Shown: positions 1-9,603 of the stretch, piece by piece | Layout of the letters: every line of letters starts with the position of its first letter | Numbering within the stretch: position 1 is the stretch's first letter | Assembly: GCA_018670825.1 (NCBI GenBank) | Contig: JABHIW010000122.1 | Span: 1 to 53,255, forward strand | From: Candidatus Scalindua sp. | GTDB lineage: Bacteria; Planctomycetota; Brocadiia; Brocadiales; Scalinduaceae | Reading direction: 5' to 3' | Length of the DNA: 53,255 nucleotides | Notes under the pieces: generated by a model | What the model was told of the DNA's origin: nothing | What the model saw: the letters and a program-made list of their open reading frames with translations, nothing else | The model's database searches: none | Program-made: the position numbers and the translations under genes

Positions 1-806
1 CATTAACAAAAAAAGAACCAGTCGTAATTGATTCTCCGATACGCAATATTAATAGAACGGTAGGAACAATACTCAGTAGTGAAGTCACCAGAAAGTATGG
101 CTCTGCGGGACTACCGGAAGATACGATCCAGTTGAATTTCAAAGGGTATGCAGGTCAAAGCCTTGGCGCGTTCATGGTTCCCGGCATTACAATACGTGTG
201 GAAGGTGATGCAAACGACTATGTCGGAAAGGGAATGTCCGGAGGCAAAATTATAGTAAACCCTTTTAAGGAGTCAACGTTCAAACCGTATCAAAATATTA
301 TTGCAGGTAACGTGATTCTCTATGGTGCTACAGGAGGGGAAGTCTTTCTTCACGGTATGGCAGGAGAGCGTTTCGCCGTACGTAATAGCGGTGCAACGGC
401 GGTCGTTGAAGGAGTTGGTGACCATGGATGTGAATATATGACAGGAGGCACAGTGGTAGTTATCGGACAGACTGGTAACAACTTTGGAGCTGGAATGAGT
501 GGCGGCGTTGCCTATGTTTATGACGAGCACGAATGGTTCGGTATGAAATGCAACCTGGACATGGTTGATCTGGAGAGTGTATGGGAGGATGAAGATAAGG
601 ATCTCCTGCACGCATTAATAACAAAACATTTTGAATATACTCAGAGTGTCAGGGCAAAAGACATTCTAGATAATTGGGACAGCCGTCTGCCATTATTTGT
701 TAAAGTAATGGCTATGGAATATAAGCAATCATTGGAACGGATCAGACAAGAAGAGCACCGTGATGATGAGCTGGTGTTAGCGACAGAGGAGGTATTTAGT
801 GGGTAA
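1..806 (+). CDS. gltB: glutamate synthase large subunit, C-terminal part (5' end outside window)
   Basis: The frame is open from base 3 to the stop TAA at 804-806, so this is the 3' end of a longer gene. The visible residues form the right-handed beta-helix (GXGXG repeat) domain at the C terminus of the GOGAT large subunit, with repeated glycine turns such as GMSGGKI, GATGGEVF and GAGMSGGVAYV. This domain is structural and links the amidotransferase and FMN/[3Fe-4S] parts, which lie upstream of the window. The product pairs with GltD to make two glutamates from glutamine and 2-oxoglutarate. The stop overlaps the gltD start by 8 nt, so the two are probably translationally coupled. An ATG at 132 is internal, not a start. 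Confidence 0.95.
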   Translation, partial: LTKKEPVVIDSPIRNINRTVGTILSSEVTRKYGSAGLPEDTIQLNFKGYAGQSLGAFMVPGITIRVEGDANDYVGKGMSGGKIIVNPFKESTFKPYQNIIAGNVILYGATGGEVFLHGMAGERFAVRNSGATAVVEGVGDHGCEYMTGGTVVVIGQTGNNFGAGMSGGVAYVYDEHEWFGMKCNLDMVDLESVWEDEDKDLLHALITKHFEYTQSVRAKDILDNWDSRLPLFVKVMAMEYKQSLERIRQEEHRDDELVLATEEVFSG

Positions 807-2262
807 ACCGTCAGGATTTCTAGAAACTGACCGGCAGCCAGGTGTCAAACTGCCAGTCGATGAACGTATTAAGCATTTTAATGAATTTGAAAGTAATGTC
901 TCTGACAGTGTATTGGAAGAACAAGCAAGTCGTTGTATGGATTGTGGCGTTCCATCATGCCACGCATACGGATGCGGGGTAAAGAACAGAATTCCTGATT
1001 GGAATGATCTGATTTACAAGGGTCATTGGAAACGGGCATTGGCATTACTGCATTCAACAAACAACTTCCCTGAGTTTACCGGGCGTGTTTGTCCGGCTAC
1101 CTGTGAAGCATCCTGTACATTATCGATTAACAGGAGACCTGTTACTATCAGGCAGATTGAGAAACAGATTGCAGAACGTGGCTGGAAAGAGGGCTGGATA
1201 CAACCTCAGCCTGCTGAATTCAAGACAGGCAAACGTGTAGCCGTCATTGGCTCTGGACCTGCAGGACTTGCAGCAGCACAGCAATTAGTTCGAAAAGGCC
1301 ATAACGTTACGGTATTTGAAAAAGATGACAGAATTGGGGGTATGCTACGTTATGGTATACCTGATTATAAAATAGATCGCAGTGTCCTTGACAGAAGACT
1401 GAATCAGCTTATAGAAGAGGGCGTCTCTTTTGAAACGCAAGTCGATGCAGGAATTGATGTCTCCGCGATGTATTTGTCACGATCATTTGATGCGGTAGTT
1501 ATATGTGTTGGCGCACAAATTCCCAGAAATCTGGTAATCCCCGGGAGGGGCTTAAATGGTGTCCATTTTGCAATGCCATTTTTGACTCAGCAAAACAAAA
1601 GAAATGCAGGTGATACCATCCCGGAAAATGAAGCGATCACTGCGCAGGGAAAGAATGTCATTGTCATTGGAGGAGGAGATACCGGGTCAGATTGTATCGG
1701 TACCAGTATCCGTCAGGGAGCAGCCAGTGTAACACACATATATTATCAGGATGTCCCTCCAAAAGAGCGAGCACTCTGTAATCCATGGCCGGAATGGCCG
1801 ACAACATTCAGCACAAGTTCCTCTCAGGAAGAAGGATGTGAACGTTTCTGGAAATATCAGACAAAGGAGTTTGTCGGAGCAAATGGAAATCTAACCGGAC
1901 TGAAAGTGGCGGAGCTTGATTGGACAAGACCTGCGGATGGTTCGCGCGGTACCTATACAGAAATACCTGGTTCTGAAAAGATTATTCCCGCAGATCTCGT
2001 ATTCATTTCAATAGGTTTTCAACATTGTGAGCATGGCCCCCTACTTATGGATCTGAAACTTGAACTTGATAAAAGAGGCAGGGTAAAAATTGATGATAAC
2101 CAGATGACGTGTCTCCCGGGAATTTTTGCTGCCGGTGATGCGGAGCTGGGTGCAAGCCTGGTTGTTCGTGCTATCTACAGTGGCCGACAAGCAGCTGCAG
2201 GTGTGCATCAATATTTAATGTCTGAAAGGACATTGAAATTAAAAGAAAATGAGAGCAGATAA
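799..2262 (+). CDS. gltD: glutamate synthase small subunit (NAD(P)H, FAD, Fe-S)
   Basis: A 487-residue protein of normal family length. N-terminal cysteines C46, C49, C54 and C59 (CMDCGVPSCHAYGC) and C98, C102 and C106 belong to the Fe-S cluster domain. A first Rossmann motif, VIGSGPAG, lies near residues 149-156 (FAD). A second, VIGGGDTG, near 289-296 binds NAD(P)H. The C-terminal GIFAAGDAELG is the FAD-closing ATG motif. The enzyme passes electrons from NAD(P)H to the large subunit for reductive glutamate synthesis in the cytoplasm. The start is GTG at 799, preceded by GAGGAGGT about 6 nt upstream inside gltB. No clear terminator follows. Confidence 0.97.
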   Translation: MGKPSGFLETDRQPGVKLPVDERIKHFNEFESNVSDSVLEEQASRCMDCGVPSCHAYGCGVKNRIPDWNDLIYKGHWKRALALLHSTNNFPEFTGRVCPATCEASCTLSINRRPVTIRQIEKQIAERGWKEGWIQPQPAEFKTGKRVAVIGSGPAGLAAAQQLVRKGHNVTVFEKDDRIGGMLRYGIPDYKIDRSVLDRRLNQLIEEGVSFETQVDAGIDVSAMYLSRSFDAVVICVGAQIPRNLVIPGRGLNGVHFAMPFLTQQNKRNAGDTIPENEAITAQGKNVIVIGGGDTGSDCIGTSIRQGAASVTHIYYQDVPPKERALCNPWPEWPTTFSTSSSQEEGCERFWKYQTKEFVGANGNLTGLKVAELDWTRPADGSRGTYTEIPGSEKIIPADLVFISIGFQHCEHGPLLMDLKLELDKRGRVKIDDNQMTCLPGIFAAGDAELGASLVVRAIYSGRQAAAGVHQYLMSERTLKLKENESR

Positions 2263-2334
2263 CACTACAAATTCTGTTTTGTAGGAATAACAGAGAAATA
2301 TAGCATGTTTCATCTAACCGCTTTCTGTACATCA

Positions 2335-2391
2335 TGTAATGTGTGTTTTAATAATGAATTGTTAGAGTAATTTATTCAAACACACATTACA
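2335..2391. repeat. long imperfect hairpin downstream of gltD
   Basis: Perfect 14-bp inverted repeat: TGTAATGTGTGTTT at 2335-2348 and its complement at 2378-2391. One mismatch is followed by 5 more pairs (2350-2354 with 2372-2376), leaving a 17-nt loop. No T-run follows on either strand, so it is not a classic intrinsic terminator. It may be a small palindromic repeat or an RNA 3'-end stabiliser for gltBD. Confidence 0.6.
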
Positions 2392-2516
2392 GCATTTCTG
2401 TAACTTCCACACCTATACCATAATAACCCTTGCATATTGCCTGTAATTGACTAATATATACTCGTAATAGTTCATATTGCAAACAGATATATTAAATTCG
2501 TTAAGGACCGATTAAA

Positions 2517-3257
2517 ATGTCTACAATGGGACGAATACTTTTAGCAGATGACGAGGAATTTTTCCTGAGTACAACAAGTGATTTATTGGTTGATGAAGGC
2601 TATGAATGCGTTCAATCACAAGATGCTGAATCTGCTTTAATTAAACTGAAATCTTCTGCATTCGATCTTTTAATAGCTGATATCCATATGCCGGGCAATT
2701 CCGAACTGGAACTTGTTAAGGAGATGCATAAAATCGCGGAAGGAATGCCGGTTATTCTGATCACCGGTAACCCCTCAGTTGAAACTGCAACGAAATCAAT
2801 ACAACTTCCGGTTGTAGCTTACATGGCGAAACCTTTTGATGCTGATATGCTGTTTATGCATGTTAAGGATGCTATTAGTAATTACAAAACCTATTGCTCA
2901 GTACAAAATTCAAGTCGACGTTTACAGGAGTGGCAGAAAGACCTGGATAGCATTAAGAAATTAGTAAGTAACACCCTAGACTCAACATCCTCAATACCTA
3001 TTCATGCATTCTTTAAACTTACATTTCGGAATATTACAGAATCCCTGTTAGATTTGGATCACTTGATTGAAGGACTTAACTCAAATAGCAATGAACAATA
3101 CGCGTGCAATTTGCTTGATTGTCCCAGTTTAACAAAAATGAAAGGTGGCTTGATAGAGACAATGGAAGTCCTGAGGAAGACCAGAGAGTCTTTTAAATCG
3201 AAGGACCTCGCCAGGCTCAGGGATAAGCTGGATACAATTGTCAAAGATGTCAGATAA
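2517..3257 (+). CDS. response regulator with unrecognised C-terminal helical region
   Basis: A 246-residue protein. Residues 6-125 are a receiver domain: acidic pair D11/D12, phosphoacceptor D55 (LLIADIHMPG), T83 (ILITG) and K105 (MAKPF). Residues 130-246 match no output domain I know. They look helical and contain no helix-turn-helix, GGDEF or HD motif, so the partner may be a protein. The ATG at 2517 has AAGGA 9 nt upstream. The next gene downstream is a decayed sensor kinase on the same strand, which may once have phosphorylated this protein. The gene itself is intact. Confidence 0.85.
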   Translation: MSTMGRILLADDEEFFLSTTSDLLVDEGYECVQSQDAESALIKLKSSAFDLLIADIHMPGNSELELVKEMHKIAEGMPVILITGNPSVETATKSIQLPVVAYMAKPFDADMLFMHVKDAISNYKTYCSVQNSSRRLQEWQKDLDSIKKLVSNTLDSTSSIPIHAFFKLTFRNITESLLDLDHLIEGLNSNSNEQYACNLLDCPSLTKMKGGLIETMEVLRKTRESFKSKDLARLRDKLDTIVKDVR

Positions 3258-3275
3258 TATCTAAAGGAGTATAAG

Positions 3276-5092
3276 GTGAAAATATCCTAGTCTATTAAAC
3301 GCAAATTACTAGTATTTTCACTTTGCATATCACTCATACCTATTCTTGTTATTACCATAATATTTTACTTATCTGCCAGAAAAAGTCTAGAACAACATAT
3401 AGACCAGAAAATGGTAGCAATAGGTGAGTTAAAAGCGCTTCGGGTTAAAGCTCTTTTGAATTCCATCGAAGACCGGACAATAGAATTCGGTTCTGACGAG
3501 TATATAAGAAATAAGTTGAACATAATAAGGCAGGAAGCTCTTCTTGAACAAGACTCAGTTAATGCCATAAGTAAACATTTAAAAAATAATAAAATAACTC
3601 TGGATCCGGATATTGCGGCAATATCTATATTGAACAAAGCAGGTGTGGTTGTCGCATCCACCATCAAATCAGTGATTGGTAGTGATTTTTCAGATCATGA
3701 AGAGTATATACAAATTACAGATATAGGAATGACCGTGTTTACACATCGTCCACATTTTACTGAGTATCTGGGGATTAACTCTCTGGAGTTATCAGCTCCT
3801 ATTATTTCGATGAAAAATGGTGAGGTTGCCGGAATAATTATTAACGCCTACAATGAGGGGCTCATTGACAAAACTACAAATAACCGTAAGGGTATGGGCA
3901 ATAGTGATAGGAGCGAGAGATGGAGACAATATTAAGTTCTTAAACTCCCTGAAGTATCTAACAGAAGACGCCATTTTTTTTAAAATCCCATTAAAAGGAG
4001 ATGTTGCAGTACCCATGAAATCAGCTTTGCAAGGACGTGATGGAACAATCATTGGTCAAGATTATAGAAACATAGCGGTCATAGCAGCTTATCAACCTAT
4101 TGGTTGGCGACTTGTCACAAAAATGGACAAGTCTGAAACCTTTGAACCATTAAAACCGCTAAGTACTATTGCGTTCACGCTGGGAGGAATCAGCTCTATC
4201 ATGGCAATTGCCGTATGTATTTTTGTTTCAGTTAGTTCTTCACGATCAATTAAGGAGCTAACGGATGCAACTCAAAAACTGGCAAACGAAGACTTGGGGC
4301 ATCGCATTAAGATAAACCGTAATGATGAGATTGGAACACATGCCAATAGTTTTAATGACATGGCATAAAAGTTAACAGATGAAATTACAGAGCACAAGCA
4401 TTCTAAAGAGGATCTTGCGGCGTCTAATAAAGAGCGAGAAGCTTTCTGTTACTCTGTTTCACATGATCTTCGTGCACCACTGAGGAATATAGAGGGATTC
4501 CGTAAAGCCCTGGAGGATGACTATGCTGAGAAACTTGACGCACAGGGTAAAGACTATTTTCACCGCATTCGTAAGGCCAGTCGTTATATGAGTCGTCTTA
4601 TTAATGATTTACTGGATCTGTCTCGCATAAAACGAAGCGATCTAGAGTTCAGCGCGGTTGATTTGATCGCTATGGTTGGAGAAATAGCAACAGATCTTCA
4701 ATACCAGCAACCGGAGAGAAAGGTGGAATTGATTATACCAAAAGGAAAGCTAAAGGCGATAAAAGATTATTATTTATCGCGCTGGAAAATCTACTCAGTA
4801 ACGCATGGAAGTTTACAGAAAAAATCCCTGATCCCAAAATTGAGTTCGGTGTTACTAATCACGATGGCAATGATATATATTTCATATGTGATAATGGCGC
4901 CGGTTTTGAGATGAAATACGTTGACAAATTATTTGTAGCTTTTCAACGCCTGCATGATAAAAGTGAGTTGAAGGTACCGGTGTCGGACTCGCGACTGTGT
5001 ATCGAATAATTCACCGTCATGGTGGTGGTATCTGGGCAGAAGGAGAAGTGGCACATGGTGCAACATTTTATTTTACTCTTGAGACTGTCTGA
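3276..5092 (+). pseudogene. decayed membrane sensor histidine kinase (Cache-like sensor, HAMP, HisKA, HATPase)
   Basis: Pieces of one kinase lie in order but in different frames. A GTG at 3276 after AAGGAG is followed by an in-frame TAG at 3288. The same frame then encodes a transmembrane helix and an extracytoplasmic sensor to about 3890. A frameshift leads to the second transmembrane helix and HAMP (about 4150-4365), interrupted by TAA at 4366-4368. HisKA follows (CYSVSHDLRAPLRN, with the His). After another frameshift near 4760 comes the N box (ALENLLSNAWKF) and DNGAGFE. A last frameshift near 4965 precedes [10 protein letters not shown] and the natural stop TGA at 5090. The sensor resembles that of the intact kinase at 11056-13389, for example SDEYIRNK/SDGFIRD and HLKNNKITLDPDI/HLSENKLSLDSDI, so it is a dead paralogue. 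Multiple lesions make sequencing error alone unlikely. Confidence 0.85.
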
Positions 5093-5094
5093 TA

Positions 5095-5574
5095 TTGGAC
5101 ATAAATAGTAAGAATCCATTTTTATGTTTAAAGAAATATGATGATAAAAAAACCATATTGCTTGTAGAAGATAACCCTGACGATGTAGAACTGACAAGGT
5201 TCGCACTCCATAACGAAGCTGTTAATTGCGATTTGTCATTACTGAGTGATGGAACTGAAGGAGTAGATTATTTTTCAACTATTGATAACCGTGCGGATAC
5301 AATGCCTGATGTTATTCTGCTTGATTTATAGCTGACTAAAATGGACGGTCTGGAAGTCTTAGCACACTTACGGAGAGATGATAAAACAAAACTTATCCCT
5401 GTGGTAATTCGAACCTCTTCTGACGAAGAGATAGATATAATTGAAAGTTATAAATTAGGAGCTAACAGCTATATCAGGAAACCGGTTGATTTTGAGGGAT
5501 TTTGTAAAACCATTAAAACTCTTGGTAAATATTGGCTGGAGTTAAATAAGCACACATTAAATCCTACAGGTTGA
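5095..5574 (+). pseudogene. Rcp1-type single-domain response regulator interrupted by one in-frame TAG
   Basis: One frame runs from a TTG at 5095 (3 nt after the kinase remnant) to TGA at 5572-5574. It is broken only by TAG at 5329-5331, where the family usually has Asn in the segment after the phosphoacceptor (LLDLNLP; here LLDL-stop-LTK). Other receiver features are intact: VEDNPDD, the acceptor Asp just before the stop, RTSSDEE, and KPVDFEGF. Single-domain receivers of this type normally pair with phytochrome- or HAMP-type kinases encoded next to them, which matches the dead kinase upstream. The intact homologue here is at 10496-10909. Read-through is possible in principle, but I see no evidence for it. 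Confidence 0.8.
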
Positions 5575-5694
5575 ATAGGCAATATGCTGTTAATTATAAA
5601 ATAATTATTTTTTCCAGTGAACAATGTTAAAAAGTTATACATTTGGTGAAATTTCTGATTATCTTGTGGGTCAATTTGTGAATTTCCCCTACAT

Positions 5695-5722
5695 CTGCTC
5701 AGGATCAGGTCATACTGAGCAG
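5695..5722. repeat. short hairpin in the leader of the REC-GAF-PAS kinase gene
   Basis: A perfect 8-bp stem, CTGCTCAG at 5695-5702 and CTGAGCAG at 5715-5722, with a 12-nt loop, about 105 nt before the TTG start of the downstream kinase. It could be part of a structured leader or a weak terminator of the decayed genes upstream. No T-run follows. Confidence 0.35.
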
Positions 5723-5827
5723 CTATCTGGCCAGGTCAAGGCGGAGAGCAGAACTTCTAACAATATTAAACTCTACATTTAATGATTACAGGTAAACCTG
5801 TTCTATATGATAAGGGGTGTTGATTAA

Positions 5828-7831
5828 TTGAGTATTCCAATTCGTGTTTTGATTGTTGAAGATTCAGATGATGATACAATTTTGTTAGTACGTGAACTGA
5901 AACGAAACGGTTTTAACGTACTCTATGAGCAAGTCGATAATTATAAGGACATGAAAACTTCACTTGGAAAGCGGGAGTGGGATATCGTCCTCTGCGATTA
6001 CTCAATGCCAAAGTTTGATGGACTCAGCGCTATGGAGTTATTACATGAAGAGAAGCATGAACTACCGTTTATTCTTCTTTCAGATACTATAGGTGAGGCG
6101 GTAGCGGTTAAAGCAATGAAGGCGGGCGCGGACGATTATATCATGAAGGATAATCTTTCTCGACTTGCCACTGCTGTTACACGCGAGTTAAATGAATATA
6201 GGGAGAGGCAAGAGCTTAAGCGGATTAATAACACAATTCAAACACTGGTAAAAAGTACCGTAATTAAAACTGGTGAAAATGCATTCCGTAAAATTATTTC
6301 CAGTGTAAAAGAGTGGCTGGATACTAATTTTGTTTGTCTGGGCCAAATTATCGATGATGACCGTGCCACGGTATTATCAATGATTAATAACGAGGATTCA
6401 CAATGTGATTGTATATACAACATACAGGGAACACTATGTGAAATTGTTATAAAAGAAGGTTTTTGTCATTATCCGGAGGGCGCAGCCAATTTACTTCCAG
6501 TGTCCTGTAAACAATGTACAAAAGTAGATGCGGTAGGATTTTTTGGTATGTCTATTCAAGATGAATATGGCAAATGTATAGGTCTGCTCTGGACCGTATC
6601 AAGTAAAAAGCTCACCCTGCCTCCACGTGCAATGGAAGTACTCGAAATCATTGTAACAAAGGCCGGATCGGAAATTGAACGAATGTGGGTTGAGGAGCAA
6701 CTCCACAAATTATCACATGCAGTTGAGCAAAGTTCCAGCATAGTTATAATTACTGACATAAAAGGTACTATTGAATATGTCAATCATATGTTCACAAAAC
6801 TAACCGGTTATCCTTTTGGAGATGTTATCGGTCAATCTCCAAGTATAATAAAATCCGGTAAAACATCTGATGATGAATACAGACAATTATGGAAAACTAT
6901 TATGGATGGTAAAGAGTGGCATGGAGAATTTTGTAATAAGAAAAAGAATGGAGAACTTTATTGGGGAACCACTTCTATTTCTCCAGTCAGGAATAAGGAT
7001 GGAAAAATAACAAGTTTCATATCAATCATGGAAGACATTACCGAACGAAAAGAGATGGAAGAGACAATCCGTCTACATAATGAAAAGCTGGAAACATTGA
7101 TTGAGGAACGTACCACTCGAATCATGGAGCTTGAACGCCAGCGAATGGAAAATGAGAAACTGGCTGCTTCAGGTCGGATGGCTGCTACGGTCGCACACGA
7201 GATAAACAATCCACTGTCATCAATCAAGGGCGGTTTTATGTTAATTAAGAATTCTGTTCCTGAGGATCACAAATATTACGATTATGTAGGCATAATAGAG
7301 AAAGAGATAGACCGTATCACCCGTATCGTAAAACAGATGTTCAATCTGAGCAAACCATACCAAGGTGAAATATGTGAATTTGATGTGATATCAGTTATGC
7401 GCGATGTAGTAATTATGCTTGATAAACTTTGGAGTGAACATCGTGTCTTCATAAACTTTGATGGACATGATGATACAGTAAAAGTTACTATGTCTGAAGA
7501 CTACTTCAGGCAGGTTTTATTAAATATTATTAAAAATGCGATAGAGGCATCTTGTGAAAACGGTAGGATTGAGATCAAAGTAAGAATTAACAGCAGATTA
7601 AATATAGCCGTTTCTGACCTGGGAGAGGGAATGTCTCACGAAGTACATTCTAAAATTTTTGAACCATTTTTTTCCACAAAAAGCAAATATTCTGATAGTG
7701 GTTTGGGACTTGGGCTTGCAACGACAAAAGTTATTGTTGAATCAATGGGAGGTTCTATTGACTGCATTAGTGAAAAAGGCAAAGGGACTGTTTTTACCAT
7801 AGATCTGCCGATTCATATAGTAAAACAGTAA
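5828..7831 (+). CDS. soluble sensor histidine kinase, REC-GAF-PAS-HisKA-HATPase
   Basis: A 667-residue protein with no transmembrane segment, so cytoplasmic. The receiver domain (residues 6-125) has phosphoacceptor D57 (LCDYSMP), S85 and K107. A GAF domain follows (about 145-290) with the typical GTLCEIVIKEGFCHYPEG segment. A PAS domain lies at about 300-415 (ITDIKGTIEYVN to MEDITERK). HisKA has H457 (ATVAHEINNPLSS). The C-terminal ATPase has NIIKNAIEA, DLGEGMS and SGLGLGLATTK. The start is TTG at 5828 with AAGGGGTG about 8 nt upstream. A receiver placed before the sensor suggests it takes phosphate or signal from another kinase. The GAF cysteines (C204, C213, C227, C230) could be redox or cofactor ligands, which is only a possibility. 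No partner regulator lies directly downstream. Confidence 0.9.
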   Translation: MSIPIRVLIVEDSDDDTILLVRELKRNGFNVLYEQVDNYKDMKTSLGKREWDIVLCDYSMPKFDGLSAMELLHEEKHELPFILLSDTIGEAVAVKAMKAGADDYIMKDNLSRLATAVTRELNEYRERQELKRINNTIQTLVKSTVIKTGENAFRKIISSVKEWLDTNFVCLGQIIDDDRATVLSMINNEDSQCDCIYNIQGTLCEIVIKEGFCHYPEGAANLLPVSCKQCTKVDAVGFFGMSIQDEYGKCIGLLWTVSSKKLTLPPRAMEVLEIIVTKAGSEIERMWVEEQLHKLSHAVEQSSSIVIITDIKGTIEYVNHMFTKLTGYPFGDVIGQSPSIIKSGKTSDDEYRQLWKTIMDGKEWHGEFCNKKKNGELYWGTTSISPVRNKDGKITSFISIMEDITERKEMEETIRLHNEKLETLIEERTTRIMELERQRMENEKLAASGRMAATVAHEINNPLSSIKGGFMLIKNSVPEDHKYYDYVGIIEKEIDRITRIVKQMFNLSKPYQGEICEFDVISVMRDVVIMLDKLWSEHRVFINFDGHDDTVKVTMSEDYFRQVLLNIIKNAIEASCENGRIEIKVRINSRLNIAVSDLGEGMSHEVHSKIFEPFFSTKSKYSDSGLGLGLATTKVIVESMGGSIDCISEKGKGTVFTIDLPIHIVKQ

Positions 7832-7933
7832 CTTCCATTTAAAGTATCGTAATACAATAATATACCGATCACGAAAAGAAATTAGAAAATACTCGATACA
7901 AATGAGTTTCAACATGTCATAACACTTTTATGA

Positions 7934-8389
7934 CTGAGTTTATCCTATTACAAGACAGGACGGAAAAAACTCAATATTAATGCTGCTATTGATATTGAGA
8001 AATTAAGTACCGCAGTTGATTACGGTGAATCAATAAACGCACAGTCGACAATATCCTTGCTAAAGAAGGTTGAATTAAGGCATCCGGAGGCAGAAGTTAT
8101 TTATACGATATGTGATAATGCCAGATATTACAGGTCGAAAAAGGTGAAAGAGTATTTGGGAAAATCGAAGATAGAGCTTGTGTTTTTGCCACCCTATTCA
8201 CCAAATTTGAATTTAATAGAGAGGCGTTGGAAATATTTCCGTAAGACAGTCCTCTATAATGAATACAATGAAACATTTGATGAATTCAGAGAAGCATGTA
8301 AATCTTTTTTTAGACGGATTAAAAGATACAAGAAAGATTTATCCTCTTTGTTGATTGAAAATTTTCAAATAATTAGTTCAAATACCTAA
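7934..8389 (+). pseudogene. IS630-family transposase, C-terminal fragment
   Basis: The frame after the in-frame TGA at 7931 reads GRKKLNINAAIDIE, then CDNARYYRSKKV, LPPYSPNLNLIERRW and FRKTVLYN, ending at TAA 8387-8389. These are the second Asp and the final Glu of the DDE catalytic triad of IS630/Tc1-type transposases. Roughly the first half, including the helix-turn-helix region and first Asp, is missing, so the copy cannot move by itself. An ATG-like start at 8057 is internal. The DNA just after the stop (ACTATTTTGGAATGGGTATA) may be the remaining inverted-repeat end. The fragment sits between an intact kinase gene and decayed sensor genes and marks past insertion activity here. Confidence 0.85.
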
Positions 8390-8444
8390 AACTATTTTGG
8401 AATGGGTATATACATTATTTGCTAACTCTGAACGCTTCAAATCC

Positions 8445-8527
8445 TGTCATGCTGAATCGTGGGTTGCTACCTTGACCTCAAATATCAGTATCTACGTCCG
8501 AGAGCCTGAAATTTATTCAGGATGACA
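8445..8527. repeat. small palindromic-ended intergenic element
   Basis: TGTCATGCTGAAT at 8445-8457 is repeated in inverted orientation as ATTCAGGATGACA at 8515-8527 (12 of 13 pairs). The same words recur near 9437 (ATTTAGGATGACA) and at 9570-9580 (TTCAGCATGAC), flanking the decayed PAS-REC gene. This looks like a dispersed non-coding repeat, probably a tiny non-autonomous element. Confidence 0.45.
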
Positions 8528-8581
8528 ATTAGGTATAAATCCTTAATCTCTAACTCCACAAATCATTTGTATCTTTTCTTT

Positions 8582-9382
8582 ATTTAGACAAATTAAATGG
8601 TTTTTTCACAATAAAATCAATTTCAAGACCATCCTTCTCAGCATCCTCTATTTTGTGTCTCCAGCCGGTAATCAATCTAACCTTAGGTCTGTTACTTAAT
8701 GAAGTTAGCGACTTTATGACGTCCTTTTCGGACATATCAGGCATAACAAGATCACATAACAGAAGGTCATAATTGTTTGTTTTGAGCAGATTGATAGCTT
8801 TCTTGCCGCTATTAACACTGCAAACTTTATGGCTCTCTTCTATAAATAATTTAATCTCTATGGGTTTAATTCCACGCAGCTTGCTGCGAGATATAAAATA
8901 CTCAAATGTGGTACCCCGTCAGCTTGATGCGGGGTATTACATTTAAAGACTCACATATCTCTTTATTATTGTCAACCACAAGAATATTTGAAATGATTTC
9001 TACAGGAATTTTACGGCGATCAAGGTGTAATATAAAAATATCTTCTGAGGTTACCACACGATCCATTCCAACATTTTTCTGAAAGATTCTTTTGTTGCGT
9101 TCTCTATCTTCCAGGGGATACATTTGAGAACGATTCATACCCACTATTTCTTCAACGGGCACACCAAGTTAATCTTCAGCACTTTGTTGGCATTGAGTAT
9201 GATTTGTGTCTCCACATCCACCAGCAATATGGCATCATTAGCAATTTCGATTAATTTGCGATATTTCCCTCTGATCCCTCAAGTGTAATATATTCCTTCC
9301 TTCGCTTGGAATTTTCAATATCAGATTCAAGTGACTTGAGTTTATTGATCAACTCAGCTTTTGTTATCTTTTCATAATTCAT
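8582..9382 (-). pseudogene. decayed PAS-receiver protein, split by a palindromic insert
   Basis: The minus strand from ATG 9382 reads a charged helical start (NYEKITKAELINKL), then a PAS domain (YRKLIEIANDAILLVDV in one frame, LGVPVEEIVGMNRSQMYPL in another). Frameshifts lie near 9270 and 9175. A receiver domain begins ILVVDNNKEICESL. After about 90 bp of non-coding palindromes the receiver resumes as LFIEESHKVCSVNSGKKAI, with LLLCDLVMPD (acceptor Asp), LITGW and VKKPFNLSK, ending at TAA 8582-8584. The receiver parts fit together across the insert. It therefore carries at least two frameshifts and one insertion. The original output is unclear; PAS-REC proteins usually act in phosphorelays. 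Confidence 0.8.
8849..8946. mobile_element. palindromic insert inside a receiver-domain coding sequence
   Basis: About 92 bp interrupt the receiver domain of the pseudogene around it. It contains two degenerate copies of the same palindrome. One is at about 8905-8944 (arms AAATGTGGTACCCC and GGGGTATTACATTT, 12 of 14 pairs counting G-T). The other is at about 8874-8888 (core CGCAGCTTGCTGCG). Both share an AGCTTG centre. Direct repeats ATTTAA at 8849-8854 and 8941-8946 could be a 6-bp target duplication. Precise removal would not by itself restore frame, so a further small indel is needed. It resembles REP-type or MITE-type repeats, but no family is assigned. Confidence 0.55.
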
Positions 9383-9603
9383 ATTTAGATTTCCTTAAAA
9401 ATACAACTATTGCTGAAGTTTTAGATACTAAAATGAATTTAGGATGACAATGGTACAATTAACCTGTCTTCCATAATCCTTGGTTACTTGCCATGAAATG
9501 CTTGTTTTAGGATCTTTTTTGTGTACATCTGAAAATGTGCTGAAGCAGAACATGGATGTTGAAACAAGGTTCAGCATGACCTGTGGGATACTATTCGCTA
9601 CGC

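Noticed and set aside
3276..5574. Amber recoding of TAG as an amino acid, since TAG interrupts both the kinase and its receiver
   Set aside because: The kinase also has a TAA and several frameshifts, and no other gene in the window has internal TAG, so decay explains it better.
8057..8389. A complete small transposase starting at 8057
   Set aside because: The same frame continues upstream with conserved transposase residues, so it is the tail of a larger, truncated gene.
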